Assembly (NCBI GenBank): GCA_013696105.1
Contig: JACCZE010000124.1
Location: 1 to 35,696, forward strand
Length of the DNA stretch: 35,696 bases
Origin: Planctomycetota bacterium
Lineage (GTDB): Bacteria; Planctomycetota; UBA11346
Direction: 5' to 3'
Below are positions 15,385 through 23,718 of the stretch, in pieces. Both the position numbers and the translations under genes were made by a program. The notes under the pieces were generated by a model that was given only the letters and a program-made list of their open reading frames with translations, did no database searches and was not told the origin of the DNA. Within the stretch, counting starts at the first letter, position 1; the number at the start of each line of letters is the position of its first letter.

Positions 15385-16182
15385 GGCATGCGCACTGCGC
15401 GGTTGGCCTGGCTGCTCTTCGTCACGGTGCTCAAGCGTCGGCTGGCCTATCGGGGCGATCTCATCCTCCAGGGGCTCGACGAGATCATGCGTGGACTGGT
15501 GGCCTTCGCGATGCTCCAGGTGTATGTCTCGAAATCCCCGCAGATCGCCGACTGGGGCAAGGCCGAGCTCACCTTCATCCTCGGCTTCAGCATGGTCCCC
15601 ATCGCGCTGTTCCACTGCTTCTGCAGCAATCTCTATCAGCTGTCGAACACCTACATCATCCAGGGCAATCTCGATCGGGTGCTGCTGCGCCCGTATCCCG
15701 CCTTCCTGCAGATCTGCTTCGATCGACTCGCCATCGAGGACCTCTCTGGGGTGGTCTTCGGATTCCTGGTGATGGCGATCGCGGTCCCGGCCCTGCCCGA
15801 TTTCCATTTCGATGCCTGGCGACTGGCGCTGCTGGTCGTGCTGATGGCGTCGGCCTTTGTGCTGGTCCTCGCCGTCTTCATGGCCTTCGCCGCTTCGGGC
15901 TTCTGGTTCGAGGACCGGGTCGGGATGGTCCCACCGGTCTACAACCTCATGGAGCTGGGCCGCTGGCCCAACAGCATCTACCCCCCCGCCCTGAAGTTCC
16001 TCATCAGCTGCGTGGTCCCCTTCTCCTTCGTCGCATTCTACCCCGCCAGCGTCTTCACCGGCAACCACCTGGCCGAACCGGTGCTAGCCCTGGCCACCCC
16101 ATTGGTTGCGACAGTGGCTCTGCTCGTGGCCCTGTGCATGTGGCGAGCCGGGATCCGGCGCTACAATTCGACCGGCACCTGA
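15385..16182 (+). CDS. ABC-2 family permease, DUF990-type
   Basis: Predicted 265-residue membrane protein with about six hydrophobic segments, matching the DUF990/COG3694 ABC-2 permease family. Typical features are the N-terminal LAYRGDLILQGLDE and the NLDRVLLRPYP segment after the second membrane helix, then RWPNSIYPP before the last helices. Such permeases normally occur as two paralogous subunits beside an ATPase; here neither is adjacent, so it is an orphan in this window and its partner must be elsewhere or absent. ATG 15385 begins the conserved region; no Shine-Dalgarno is evident. It is divergent from the hypothetical gene at 14586-15317, with 67 bases between. Confidence 0.82.
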   Translation, partial: GMRTARLAWLLFVTVLKRRLAYRGDLILQGLDEIMRGLVAFAMLQVYVSKSPQIADWGKAELTFILGFSMVPIALFHCFCSNLYQLSNTYIIQGNLDRVLLRPYPAFLQICFDRLAIEDLSGVVFGFLVMAIAVPALPDFHFDAWRLALLVVLMASAFVLVLAVFMAFAASGFWFEDRVGMVPPVYNLMELGRWPNSIYPPALKFLISCVVPFSFVAFYPASVFTGNHLAEPVLALATPLVATVALLVALCMWRAGIRRYNSTGT

Positions 16183-16273
16183 ACCCCCGTGACAACCCAG
16201 GCGTGAACCGTCGACCGCGACGGACGTTGATCCTCAGCCGTTGTCCCTTTCCAGCCCACCCGGAGCAGCCCGC

Positions 16274-17812
16274 ATGGCACGTCAATCCTCCAGCTCGCAG
16301 ACTCCGAAGCGCCGATCCAGTGGCGGAGGCGGAGGCTACCTCTTCGTCATCATCCTGATCGCCGGGCTGGCCTGCACCTTCGTCTTCGCCGGCGACAAGG
16401 TGCGCTCGATGCTGGGCATCGCGAAGAAGCCCTCGGACGAGGGCGCCGAACCAACCGCTCCGGTGGCCGTGGAAGGGAGCGGCGCGCAGAAGGTCGACCA
16501 CCAGGGAGACATGCCGCCGTCGGGGGTCACGACCGTGAAGAAGGAGGCGCCCAAACCGACGGCCCCCGTCGCCAAGCCGATCGAGCAGGGTCCCACCTTC
16601 AAGGACCAGGCGAAAGCCGAGAAGATCCTCGCCGAAGCCGAGAAGGCCTATGCCGCGTTCCAATGGCAGGACGCCAAGAGCGCAGCGGCCAAGCTCAGGG
16701 GCCTGGACGCGAAGAAGGACATCCTCGCCCGCGCCTCGGACATCTCCACCGGCGCCACCGAGATCGAGAACCTCTTCAAGGGCCTGGATGATCGCGACGA
16801 GCTCACACGCAACTACGACACCGATCCCAGCCTGGTGCAGATCGGAGAAGGCAAGGGCGCGATGTTCGTCGTGCCGGTCGTGGACGACAGCAAGCCGCCG
16901 ACCATCGTCGATCAGGATCCGCTGAACTACATCAGGCAGAAGAACCAAGCCGGGTCCAAGATCTGGGCGCTGATAAAGGGCAATAAGGATTTCATGCTCG
17001 GTCAGCTGCCGGACACCCTTGGCGACCTGGCACTGGTGGACCAGAAGAGCGTGCGCTCCGAGAAGCTCTCGGAATTCAACGCGAAGGTGGCTACCCTGCG
17101 CAACAGCACGCGCGCCAACGACGCGCTCGCCTGGTACGACGGCGCCAAATACGCCTACCGCAACCGCCTCGACGACCACGTCACGAAGATGCTCGACCGT
17201 GCGCTCGACCTCGACCCCGATCTGGTCAAGACGGTGCGCGAGGACAAGGCGGCCAAGCTGTACGCCAACATGGTGTTCCACCTGCAGAACAACAATCGCA
17301 AGCAGGCGGACACCTTCATCACCATCATCAGGCGCAAGTTCGCCGACACCGATCAGGGCAAGCAGGCACAGTTGTGCTACGACGGCAAGACCGGCGAGCT
17401 GGTGGCCCTCGCGATGCAGGAGGACCAGCGCCGCAAGGACGAGACGCAGCGGCGCATGCAGGCCCGCATCGAGAAGGCCAAGAACGCGGGCGACCTCGAA
17501 AAGGTCGCAGCGATCGAGAAGGAGCAACCGGTCGAGGAGACCGAAGAGGTGGTGATCTCCGGCAGCCCGGACGAGGCCGCCGCCGAGAAGGAGTTCAACG
17601 AGGGCTACGCTCTGTACGCCAAGGCCAACGACATGCCGCCGGTCGCCGGTCGCAATGTCTTCTACAAGGATGCCGCGAAGCACTTCGAGAAGGCCGTGGC
17701 GATGTACCGCAAGCTGGTCGAGAAGAACCCGAGCGATACCAACCTGCAGAACAAGATGGTGCGCGCGAGTCAGCTGAAATTCGGATCCCACAAGAACCAG
17801 ACCGCGTTCTGA
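16274..17812 (+). CDS. membrane-anchored solenoid-like hypothetical protein
   Basis: Predicted 512-residue protein of unknown function. A short Ser/Gly-rich cytoplasmic N-terminus is followed by one membrane segment (about 21-39), a Pro/Ala/Lys-rich linker to about 115, and a long charged helical region. The end carries TPR-like units (NEGYALYAKAN and AKHFEKAVAMYRKLVEKNPSD). The architecture suggests a periplasmic scaffold held by one anchor. GGAG lies eight bases before the ATG; a TACAAT at 16162-16167 inside the previous gene might be its promoter. The heptad-hairpin pair starts about 20 bases after its stop. Confidence 0.7.
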   Translation: MARQSSSSQTPKRRSSGGGGGYLFVIILIAGLACTFVFAGDKVRSMLGIAKKPSDEGAEPTAPVAVEGSGAQKVDHQGDMPPSGVTTVKKEAPKPTAPVAKPIEQGPTFKDQAKAEKILAEAEKAYAAFQWQDAKSAAAKLRGLDAKKDILARASDISTGATEIENLFKGLDDRDELTRNYDTDPSLVQIGEGKGAMFVVPVVDDSKPPTIVDQDPLNYIRQKNQAGSKIWALIKGNKDFMLGQLPDTLGDLALVDQKSVRSEKLSEFNAKVATLRNSTRANDALAWYDGAKYAYRNRLDDHVTKMLDRALDLDPDLVKTVREDKAAKLYANMVFHLQNNNRKQADTFITIIRRKFADTDQGKQAQLCYDGKTGELVALAMQEDQRRKDETQRRMQARIEKAKNAGDLEKVAAIEKEQPVEETEEVVISGSPDEAAAEKEFNEGYALYAKANDMPPVAGRNVFYKDAAKHFEKAVAMYRKLVEKNPSDTNLQNKMVRASQLKFGSHKNQTAF

Positions 17813-17832
17813 ACATACGTCCTCAGTTCTGC

Positions 17833-17909
17833 GTGCTCCGTTCTCCGTCGGACAGCCGTTCGATATAACGAGTCCCAGTTCCAGCCCCGTTAGACGGAGA
17901 ACGGAGAAC
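17833..17909. repeat. heptad-hairpin element, copy 1
   Basis: Left arm 17833-17849 and right arm 17893-17909 pair at 16 of 17 positions and are built of TTCTCCG/CGGAGAA 7-base units. The 43-base loop begins GGACAGCCG. It follows the stop codon of the gene at 16274 by 20 bases. Confidence 0.85.
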
Positions 17910-17910
17910 C

Positions 17911-18020
17911 TCCGTGCTCCGTGCTCCGTTCTCCGTCGGACAGCCGCACCCGATCCAGCGAGTCCCGTTCCAGCACCGATGGACTGAGAACGGAGAACCG
18001 AGAACCGAGAACGGAGAACC
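17911..18020. repeat. heptad-hairpin element, copy 2
   Basis: The left arm (17911-17937) is four CTCCGTN-type units and the right arm (17982-18020) is five CNGAGAA-type units, complementary with few mismatches. The 44-base loop begins GGACAGCCG. It abuts copy 1 with one base between and is followed by CTTTTT, so on the plus strand it may terminate transcription. Confidence 0.85.
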
Positions 18021-18038
18021 CTTTTTCTCGTCCGCCCC

Positions 18039-18065
18039 TTGCCGCATCGCCGAGCCGGCAACACT
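18039..18065 (+). promoter_or_regulatory. candidate promoter of the SGNH hydrolase
   Basis: TTGCCG (18039-18044), a 15-base spacer and AACACT (18060-18065) end 7 bases before ATG 18073. There is no Shine-Dalgarno, which fits a leaderless transcript. The -10 match is weak. Confidence 0.3.
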
Positions 18066-18072
18066 GCGGTCC

Positions 18073-18729
18073 ATGCGCATAGCACCCAAGAGCAAGCTGG
18101 TCATGATCGGCGATTCCATCACCGACGTCGAACGCGCGCGTCCGATCGGCGAGGGGCTCTTCGGCGCACTCGGCAAGGGCTACGTCGCCTACGTCGACGG
18201 ATTGCTCGCCTCGGCCTATCCGGCGCACCGCATCCGCGTGGTGAATGTCGGCACCAGCGGCAACACCGTGCGCGACCTCAAGGCCCGCTGGCAGACCGAC
18301 GTCCTCGACCTGAAACCGGATTGGCTCTCGATCATGATCGGGATCAACGACGTCTGGCGCCAGTTCGATTCGCCCCTGCGCACCGAGATCCACGTCGGCC
18401 TCGATGAATACCAGCGCACCCTCGAGGAACTCGTCGCCGCCACCAAACCGTCGCTCAAAGGCCTGGTGCTGATGACGCCGTTCTACATCGAGACGAACCG
18501 CCAGGACGCCATGCGCGCGCAGATGGACCGCTACGGCGCTGCGGTCGGGGCCGTCGCCAAGAAGCACGGCGCCATCCTGGTCGACATGCAGGCCGCCTAC
18601 GACCGCGTACTCGCTCACGGGCACTCCGCCGGTCTGGCCTGGGATCGCGTCCACCCCACCCATGTTGGGCACATGCTCATGGCGCGCGCGTTCCTCGACG
18701 GCATCGGATACGAATGGCGGGGGGAATAG
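18073..18729 (+). CDS. SGNH/GDSL-family esterase
   Basis: Predicted 218-residue cytoplasmic SGNH hydrolase. All four family blocks are present in order: GDSIT (nucleophile Ser near residue 14), the block II Gly in GTSGNTV, GIND (Gly and Asn of blocks III) and the DRVHPT block V with catalytic Asp and His. The order and spacing are like rhamnogalacturonan acetylesterase-type and lysophospholipase-like members, which deacetylate or hydrolyse carbohydrate or lipid esters; the substrate is not predictable. No signal peptide is seen. ATG 18073 places GDSIT at the expected distance from the start. The gene is bracketed by heptad-hairpin elements on both sides. Confidence 0.9.
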   Translation: MRIAPKSKLVMIGDSITDVERARPIGEGLFGALGKGYVAYVDGLLASAYPAHRIRVVNVGTSGNTVRDLKARWQTDVLDLKPDWLSIMIGINDVWRQFDSPLRTEIHVGLDEYQRTLEELVAATKPSLKGLVLMTPFYIETNRQDAMRAQMDRYGAAVGAVAKKHGAILVDMQAAYDRVLAHGHSAGLAWDRVHPTHVGHMLMARAFLDGIGYEWRGE

Positions 18730-18736
18730 AAAGGCC

Positions 18737-18839
18737 CTCCGTGCTCCGTCCTCGGTGCTCCGTCGGACAGCCGAAGCCATCCCGACGCGACCGATCCCAG
18801 CTCCGGTAGACGGAGGACCCAGGACGGAGGACGGAGCAC
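18737..18839. repeat. heptad-hairpin element, copy 3
   Basis: Four 7-base units on the left (CTCCGTG, CTCCGTC, CTCGGTG, CTCCGTC; 18737-18764) face four on the right (GACGGAG, GACCCAG, GACGGAG, GACGGAG; 18809-18836), matching at 25 of 28 positions. The 44-base loop begins GGACAGCCG. It begins 7 bases after the SGNH hydrolase stop. Confidence 0.88.
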
Positions 18840-18851
18840 GTTTCCATCGTC

Positions 18852-18953
18852 CTCCGTGCTCCGTCCTCGGTGCTCCGTCGGACAGCCGAAGCCGATTTGA
18901 CGAAGCAGATTCCGCACTGGTAGACGGAGAACGGAGGACAGAGGACGGAGCAC
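18852..18953. repeat. heptad-hairpin element, copy 4
   Basis: Left units at 18852-18879 are identical to copy 3; right units are GACGGAG, AACGGAG, GACAGAG, GACGGAG (18923-18950). The 43-base loop begins GGACAGCCG. A 43-base block (18736-18778 and 18851-18893) is identical between copies 3 and 4. It ends 7 bases before the yicC stop codon, filling the convergent gap. Confidence 0.88.
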
Positions 18954-18960
18954 CTCTGTC

Positions 18961-19815
18961 TTAAGCGATATTCGCCGCCTGTTCGCGCATCTGCTCGAGC
19001 ACGTGCTTGGTCTCGAGGACATGGGCGGTCAGACGCGCATCGTTGGCCTTCGCGCCGGTGGTATTGACCTCGCGCGCGCACTCCTGCAGCAGGAACTCGA
19101 GCTTGCGGCCGATCTGATCCTCGGGCGATGACACCAGGGACTCGAGCGCGTCCAGATGCGCGGCGAAGCGCACCAGCTCCTCCGAGACATCGATGCGCTC
19201 GGCATGGAGCGCGAGTTCGCGCACCAGCAGCTCGGGCGTGACCGCGGCTTGGCCCTGGAGGACCTCGCGCAACCGTGCGGACAACGATTCGCGGTACGAC
19301 GCCGTCCGCCCCGCGGCGCTGTCGACCATGCCGCGCAGCTGCGTGCGCAGCGTCCGCACGTGCGCAGCGAGGTCGCGCGCCAATGCGGCGCCTTCGCGCG
19401 CGCGCATGGAGACGAGGTCCGCGACCGCCTGGGCCAAGGCCTGGCGGATCAACGGCTCGGCTCCGGTGCGCGATTCCTGGCGCGCGGTCGGCAGCAGGGC
19501 CGCGACGCGTTCGATGGTCGGCGCGGGTGCGCCGAGCTCGCTCGCCAATGCCGCGAGTTCACGCCAGGTCTGGGACAGGCGTGCGCGGTCGAAAGCCGCG
19601 GACTGGGCGGCCTGGAACGAGACCTGGGCGTTCACGGATCCGCGCACGAGTGCGGTGCGCAGCTCTTGGCGGACGACCTCCTCGAGCGCGACGTCGTGCA
19701 GGTCCGAACGCAGGTGGATCGCCAGCGAGCGGTTGTTCACCGCGCTGATCTGCACCGTCGCCCTGCCACCCGCATCGGCAGCGGCGCCTTGTCCGAATCC
19801 GGTCATCGAATGCAT
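18961..19815 (-). CDS. yicC: YicC/YloC-family endoribonuclease
   Basis: Predicted 284-residue member of the YicC family (RNA endonucleases of stress physiology, acting in the cytoplasm). The N-terminal MTGFGQG strand, the internal VNNRSLAIHLR segment and the C-terminal IGRKLEFLLQECAREVNT region are family hallmarks; DUF1732 forms the C-terminal part. ATG 19815 has a GAGG-type Shine-Dalgarno that overlaps the lpxB stop region; an ATG three codons later is also possible. It lies 7 bases after lpxB on the same strand, so translation is probably coupled. In many genomes yicC instead precedes gmk. Its 3' end abuts heptad-hairpin copy 4. Confidence 0.93.
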   Translation of the reverse strand: MHSMTGFGQGAAADAGGRATVQISAVNNRSLAIHLRSDLHDVALEEVVRQELRTALVRGSVNAQVSFQAAQSAAFDRARLSQTWRELAALASELGAPAPTIERVAALLPTARQESRTGAEPLIRQALAQAVADLVSMRAREGAALARDLAAHVRTLRTQLRGMVDSAAGRTASYRESLSARLREVLQGQAAVTPELLVRELALHAERIDVSEELVRFAAHLDALESLVSSPEDQIGRKLEFLLQECAREVNTTGAKANDARLTAHVLETKHVLEQMREQAANIA

Positions 19816-19822
19816 GCGTGCC

Positions 19823-21046
19823 TCACCCGTCGGTCCCGAGATGGCGATTGCCTGAGGGATAGACCTGCGTCTCGCGGCGCCTGCCGATCTCGAGCTCCTC
19901 GGCCAGGATGTTCGCGATGGTGGCGATCGCACCCCCCGCGCCCAGGCGCTGCCGCAGCTCGACGAGATCCGCTCGGCAGGCCTCGCGCGCAGGACCGGCC
20001 CATAGGCGTTCGATGTGCGCGACCAGACGTGGGACGGTGAGCTGGTCCTGCAGGACCTCGGGGCACGCCCGCCGTTCGAGCACCAGGTTCGGCAGGCCGA
20101 CGTGCTCGGTGCGGATGACCTGCCGGGCGATGGCTGCGGTGATCCGGTCCATGCGATAGGCGATGATGTGCGGCAGGCCGATGATGCCGGCTTCGAGCGT
20201 GGCGGTACCCGAGGCGATCAGACCCAGGTGCGCGCGCGCGCAGAGTTCACGGAAATGGCCTTCGATCAGCGGGAAGTGCGAATGCCGGCGATAGAGATCC
20301 ATCGGCAGGTCGGGAACCTTGGCGATCGCCACCGCCACCTGACCGGTGCGGCGCATGGCGGCTTCCGCCGCGTGATGGTAGATCGGCAGCAGCGTGCTCA
20401 CCTCGCGTTCCCGGCTGCCGGGAGCCAGCAGCAGGAGCGGTCGGCTCGCGTCGATTCCCAATGCGCGATCGATGCCCGAGGTATCGAACCGCTTCGCCAC
20501 CAGATCCACCAGTGGATGGCCGATGAAATCCGCGCGGCAGCCGAAGCGCGAGAACAGCGGCGGCTCGAACGGGAAGAAGCACAGGAGGCGGTCGATCGAA
20601 TGGGCGACCGACTTCGCCCGCCGGGGCTTCCAGGCCCAGACCTGCGGCGCCACCACGTGCACGAAGCGCGTGCCCGCGTGGCGCACATCGGCCAGGCGCC
20701 GCGCGAGGCGCAGGTTGAATCCAGGGTAGTCGATGGTGAGGACCACCTTGGGCTTGCGCTGCCGCACCAGGTGCGCCATGCGCAGCCCCAGGCGGATGAA
20801 CTGCGGCAGACGCGCCAAGACCGGGAACAGGCCCATGACCGCCAGGCCCTCGATATCCTGTTCGACCTCGGCCCCCGCCTTGGCCAGCTCGGGTCCGCCC
20901 ATCGCCGCGCAGACCGTGTCCGGCTGGCGTCGTCTGAGCTCCTCGAGGATGGCCGCGCCATAGGCGTCACCCGACGGTTCCCCGGCGATGATGAAGACGT
21001 CGCAGGTGGGGGTCAAACCCATGGGCGGATATGCTGGTAGCGACAT
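19823..21046 (-). CDS. lpxB: lipid-A-disaccharide synthase
   Basis: Predicted 407-residue GT19 glycosyltransferase that condenses UDP-2,3-diacylglucosamine with lipid X to give lipid A disaccharide, at the inner membrane face. Visible family motifs are GEPSGD near residues 22-27, LTIDYPGFN, HVVAPQVWAWKPRR, LLAPGSREREV and ASGTATLEAG. ATG 21046 is the likely start; ATG 21022, eight codons later, is an alternative, and neither has a strong Shine-Dalgarno. Its presence is the best evidence for an LPS-type outer membrane. It is the first gene of an lpxB-yicC operon and divergent from the second FHA kinase; other lpx genes are not in the window. Confidence 0.95.
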   Translation of the reverse strand: MSLPAYPPMGLTPTCDVFIIAGEPSGDAYGAAILEELRRRQPDTVCAAMGGPELAKAGAEVEQDIEGLAVMGLFPVLARLPQFIRLGLRMAHLVRQRKPKVVLTIDYPGFNLRLARRLADVRHAGTRFVHVVAPQVWAWKPRRAKSVAHSIDRLLCFFPFEPPLFSRFGCRADFIGHPLVDLVAKRFDTSGIDRALGIDASRPLLLLAPGSREREVSTLLPIYHHAAEAAMRRTGQVAVAIAKVPDLPMDLYRRHSHFPLIEGHFRELCARAHLGLIASGTATLEAGIIGLPHIIAYRMDRITAAIARQVIRTEHVGLPNLVLERRACPEVLQDQLTVPRLVAHIERLWAGPAREACRADLVELRQRLGAGGAIATIANILAEELEIGRRRETQVYPSGNRHLGTDG

Positions 21047-21180
21047 CGGCGGTCGCCAGGGCTCATTTGCCCCACCCGGACGTGGGCCCTCAACGGGGCG
21101 CGGCACTGGCGGTATGCATTGCCCTTCGATCGTCGGTAACGTTTGCAGCAAAAGGGGTTCGCGCCGCGTACCACCTTGCT

Positions 21181-21207
21181 TTGCGGCGCTGCCAGCCACT
21201 CTAGGCT
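21181..21207 (+). promoter_or_regulatory. candidate promoter of the second FHA kinase
   Basis: TTGCGG (21181-21186), a 15-base spacer and TAGGCT (21202-21207) precede ATG 21222. GGGAGG (21213-21218) is a strong but close Shine-Dalgarno. Confidence 0.45.
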
Positions 21208-21221
21208 CTCGCGGGAGGCGC

Positions 21222-23675
21222 ATGCCCAAGCTGGTCTGCCAATCCGGTCCCACCGCCGGTCACGAGTATCCTCTGACCAAGGATGTCACCATCCTCGGGC
21301 GGCAGTCGGCCTGCGACGTGCAGATCCACGACACCATGTCCAGCCGGGCTCACTGCCAGGTGCGGCGTGACGGCAAGCTGTTCAGCCTGGTCGATCTCGG
21401 CTCGCGCAACGGCACCCTGCTCAACGGCAAGAAGGTCTCTGAACGCCAGCTGTCCTTCGGCGACCGCATCGCCGTGGGCCACGCCGAATACCTGTTCGTC
21501 AAGGAAGCCGGCGACGTCGAGCTCAAGGACCTGCTGTCGAAGTACGAGATCCTCGAGAAGATCGGCGAAGGCGGCATGGGCATCGTCTACAAGGCGAACC
21601 AGCGCTCGATGGCCCGGGTGGTCGCCCTCAAGATCCTGTCGCCCAAGTACATCTCGAAGCCCAAGTTCGTCGATCAGTTCACGCGCGAGGCGCGCGCCGC
21701 CGGCTCACTGAACCATCCGAACATCATCCAGGTCCACGACGTCGGCACCGAGAACGAGATCCACTACTTCTCGATGGAATTCGTCGACGGCCCGACGTGC
21801 ATGCAGGTGCTGAAGCAGCAGGGGCCGTTCCCGGTGAACGATGCCCTCGAAATCATCCGCCAGACCGCGAAGGCGCTCGAGTACGCCCATGCGCACCGCC
21901 TGATCCATCAGGACATCAAGCCCGACAACATCATGGTCGGGCCGAACAACATCGTGAAGCTCGCGGATCTGGGCATCAGCAAGACCTTCGACGAGGTCGA
22001 AGCCGACGAAGCCGTGAAGAAGGTCATGGGCACGCCGCATTACATGGCGCCCGAAGCCGCACTCGGCAAGAAGATCGACCAGCGCGTGGACCTCTACAGC
22101 CTGGGCGCCACCGCGTACCACCTGCTTACCGGCAAGACCCCGTTCAGCGGTTCGAGCCCGACCGAAGTGCTCAAGCACCACGTGATGGATCCGCTGCCTC
22201 CGATCAGCGAACACAACGCGTCGGTCCCGGACAACGTCGTCGCGCTGATCGAGCGGATGATGGCCAAAAAGCCGGAGGACCGCTACCAGAGCGCGACCGA
22301 GGTGCTCGAGGAGATCCGCCGCATCGGCGCCGGCGAGGGCATGGGCACCGAGCGCATCGGCGGCGGCGAGACCATGATCCTGCGCCGCTACGCCAAGGAC
22401 GGCTTCGCCGCGGCGTCGGTCCCCACCCCGGGCGGCGGCACCACCGGCAGCCGCACCCCGGGCGCCGAGAACACCACTCCGGAAGGATCGAACTCCATCT
22501 CCGACGACCCGGGCGTGCGCACGCTCAACCGCATCATCCGCGTTGCGATCGTCGGCGTGATCGCGCTGATCGTGATCTTCATCGCCAATTCGCTGCTGAG
22601 CGGTCCACCCGCTCCTCCTCAGTCCGTGACTGCCCCGCCGGTATCCCAGAACCCGACGAAGAACCCGGTCGACCCATTACCCGAAGATCCCGCCCCCGCG
22701 GCAGCCGCCGAGGCCGCCGCTGCCGCGCAGGCGAAGGCAGCCGCCGAACTCGCCGCGCTCGAGGACCGCATCGCCAAGGAGGGTGACGCAGCTGACACCA
22801 CCAAGCTGACCAAGGAGCTCGAGCGCATCACCGACGAATCGCTGAATGCGTCGAACCTCGACCGCGCGAAGAAAGTCGGAGAGCGCATCGAAGCCCTGAT
22901 CACCCGCAAACGCAGCCAGCAGGTCGTCGCCGCCTATGCCTCGCTGACGAAGGACGTCGGGAAACTGGTCGATGAGCGCGATTACGACAACGCCTTGTCC
23001 CGGCTGGACGCGTTCCCTGATCGCCGCAATCCGGCGGTGAAACCGTCGTTCGACAAGCTGCGCTCGTCGGTCGAGCAGTCGAAGACGCAATACCTGACCG
23101 AGCTCAGCCAACGCATCGTGGACCTGTCGGGCCAGAAGGACGGACCGGGACTGAAGCAGCTGCGCGACTCGCTTCCCAGCGCCCTTCTCGGGACCGGCGT
23201 CGAGCAGGACATCATCAAGGCGATGAAGACGATCGATGACGAGAGGCAGGCGCAGTTCCAGACCATCGCCGCTGCAGCAGCGAAGGACCTCGTCTCCTGG
23301 CGGTTCGCCGAGCTCGAGAACCGCTGCAAGAATTCCCGCCCGGCCATGGGTGCATCGCCGGCCGGCACCCAGCTCGACCAGTACCGGGAGGCGGCCCAGA
23401 AATTATCCGCGTTGGTGGCCACGGTCGGCCCGAAGCTCGCTGCGCGCAAGATACGATTCCGCGGCAACCTGCTTGGATCCGAGGATCCCGACATGACGAA
23501 TGGCAGCCTGGAACAAGGGCTCGAGCTGACGGTCGAGAGCGGCGGACATCTCGAGATCAAATGGTCGTCGATCCCGGTCGAGGACCTCGCGACGATCGCC
23601 ACGCTGGTGTTGGGCAAGGACGCAGAGACCTACAAGCCCGCGATCAGCACCTTGGCCGCGGCAAAAGGAAAATGA
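21222..23675 (+). CDS. FHA domain Ser/Thr protein kinase, membrane-anchored
   Basis: Predicted 817-residue kinase with the same plan as the one at 103-2742. The FHA domain (about 22-90; GRQSACD, SSRAHC, SRNGT) binds phosphothreonine. The kinase domain (about 108-370) has GEGGMG at 115-120, Lys137 in VALKIL, HQDIKPDN at 229-236 with the catalytic Asp231 and Asn236, DLG at 249-251 and APE at 276-278, so it should be active; HRD is HQD. A membrane segment at about 437-458 is followed by a Pro-rich linker, an Ala/Glu-rich coiled coil and a short beta-rich end. Substrates are unknown. GGGAGG supports the ATG. It lies just before rsgA on the same strand. Confidence 0.92.
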   Translation: MPKLVCQSGPTAGHEYPLTKDVTILGRQSACDVQIHDTMSSRAHCQVRRDGKLFSLVDLGSRNGTLLNGKKVSERQLSFGDRIAVGHAEYLFVKEAGDVELKDLLSKYEILEKIGEGGMGIVYKANQRSMARVVALKILSPKYISKPKFVDQFTREARAAGSLNHPNIIQVHDVGTENEIHYFSMEFVDGPTCMQVLKQQGPFPVNDALEIIRQTAKALEYAHAHRLIHQDIKPDNIMVGPNNIVKLADLGISKTFDEVEADEAVKKVMGTPHYMAPEAALGKKIDQRVDLYSLGATAYHLLTGKTPFSGSSPTEVLKHHVMDPLPPISEHNASVPDNVVALIERMMAKKPEDRYQSATEVLEEIRRIGAGEGMGTERIGGGETMILRRYAKDGFAAASVPTPGGGTTGSRTPGAENTTPEGSNSISDDPGVRTLNRIIRVAIVGVIALIVIFIANSLLSGPPAPPQSVTAPPVSQNPTKNPVDPLPEDPAPAAAAEAAAAAQAKAAAELAALEDRIAKEGDAADTTKLTKELERITDESLNASNLDRAKKVGERIEALITRKRSQQVVAAYASLTKDVGKLVDERDYDNALSRLDAFPDRRNPAVKPSFDKLRSSVEQSKTQYLTELSQRIVDLSGQKDGPGLKQLRDSLPSALLGTGVEQDIIKAMKTIDDERQAQFQTIAAAAAKDLVSWRFAELENRCKNSRPAMGASPAGTQLDQYREAAQKLSALVATVGPKLAARKIRFRGNLLGSEDPDMTNGSLEQGLELTVESGGHLEIKWSSIPVEDLATIATLVLGKDAETYKPAISTLAAAKGK

Positions 23676-23718
23676 CCCCGGCCGGCTGCGCCGCGCCCCG
23701 GATGCGAGGTGGATCGCC

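Noticed and set aside
17833-18953. CRISPR array or simple tandem repeat as an explanation of the CTCCGTC-type units
   Set aside because: Units are contiguous 7-mers without spacers, and they come in opposed arms around a loop of fixed length; no cas genes are present.
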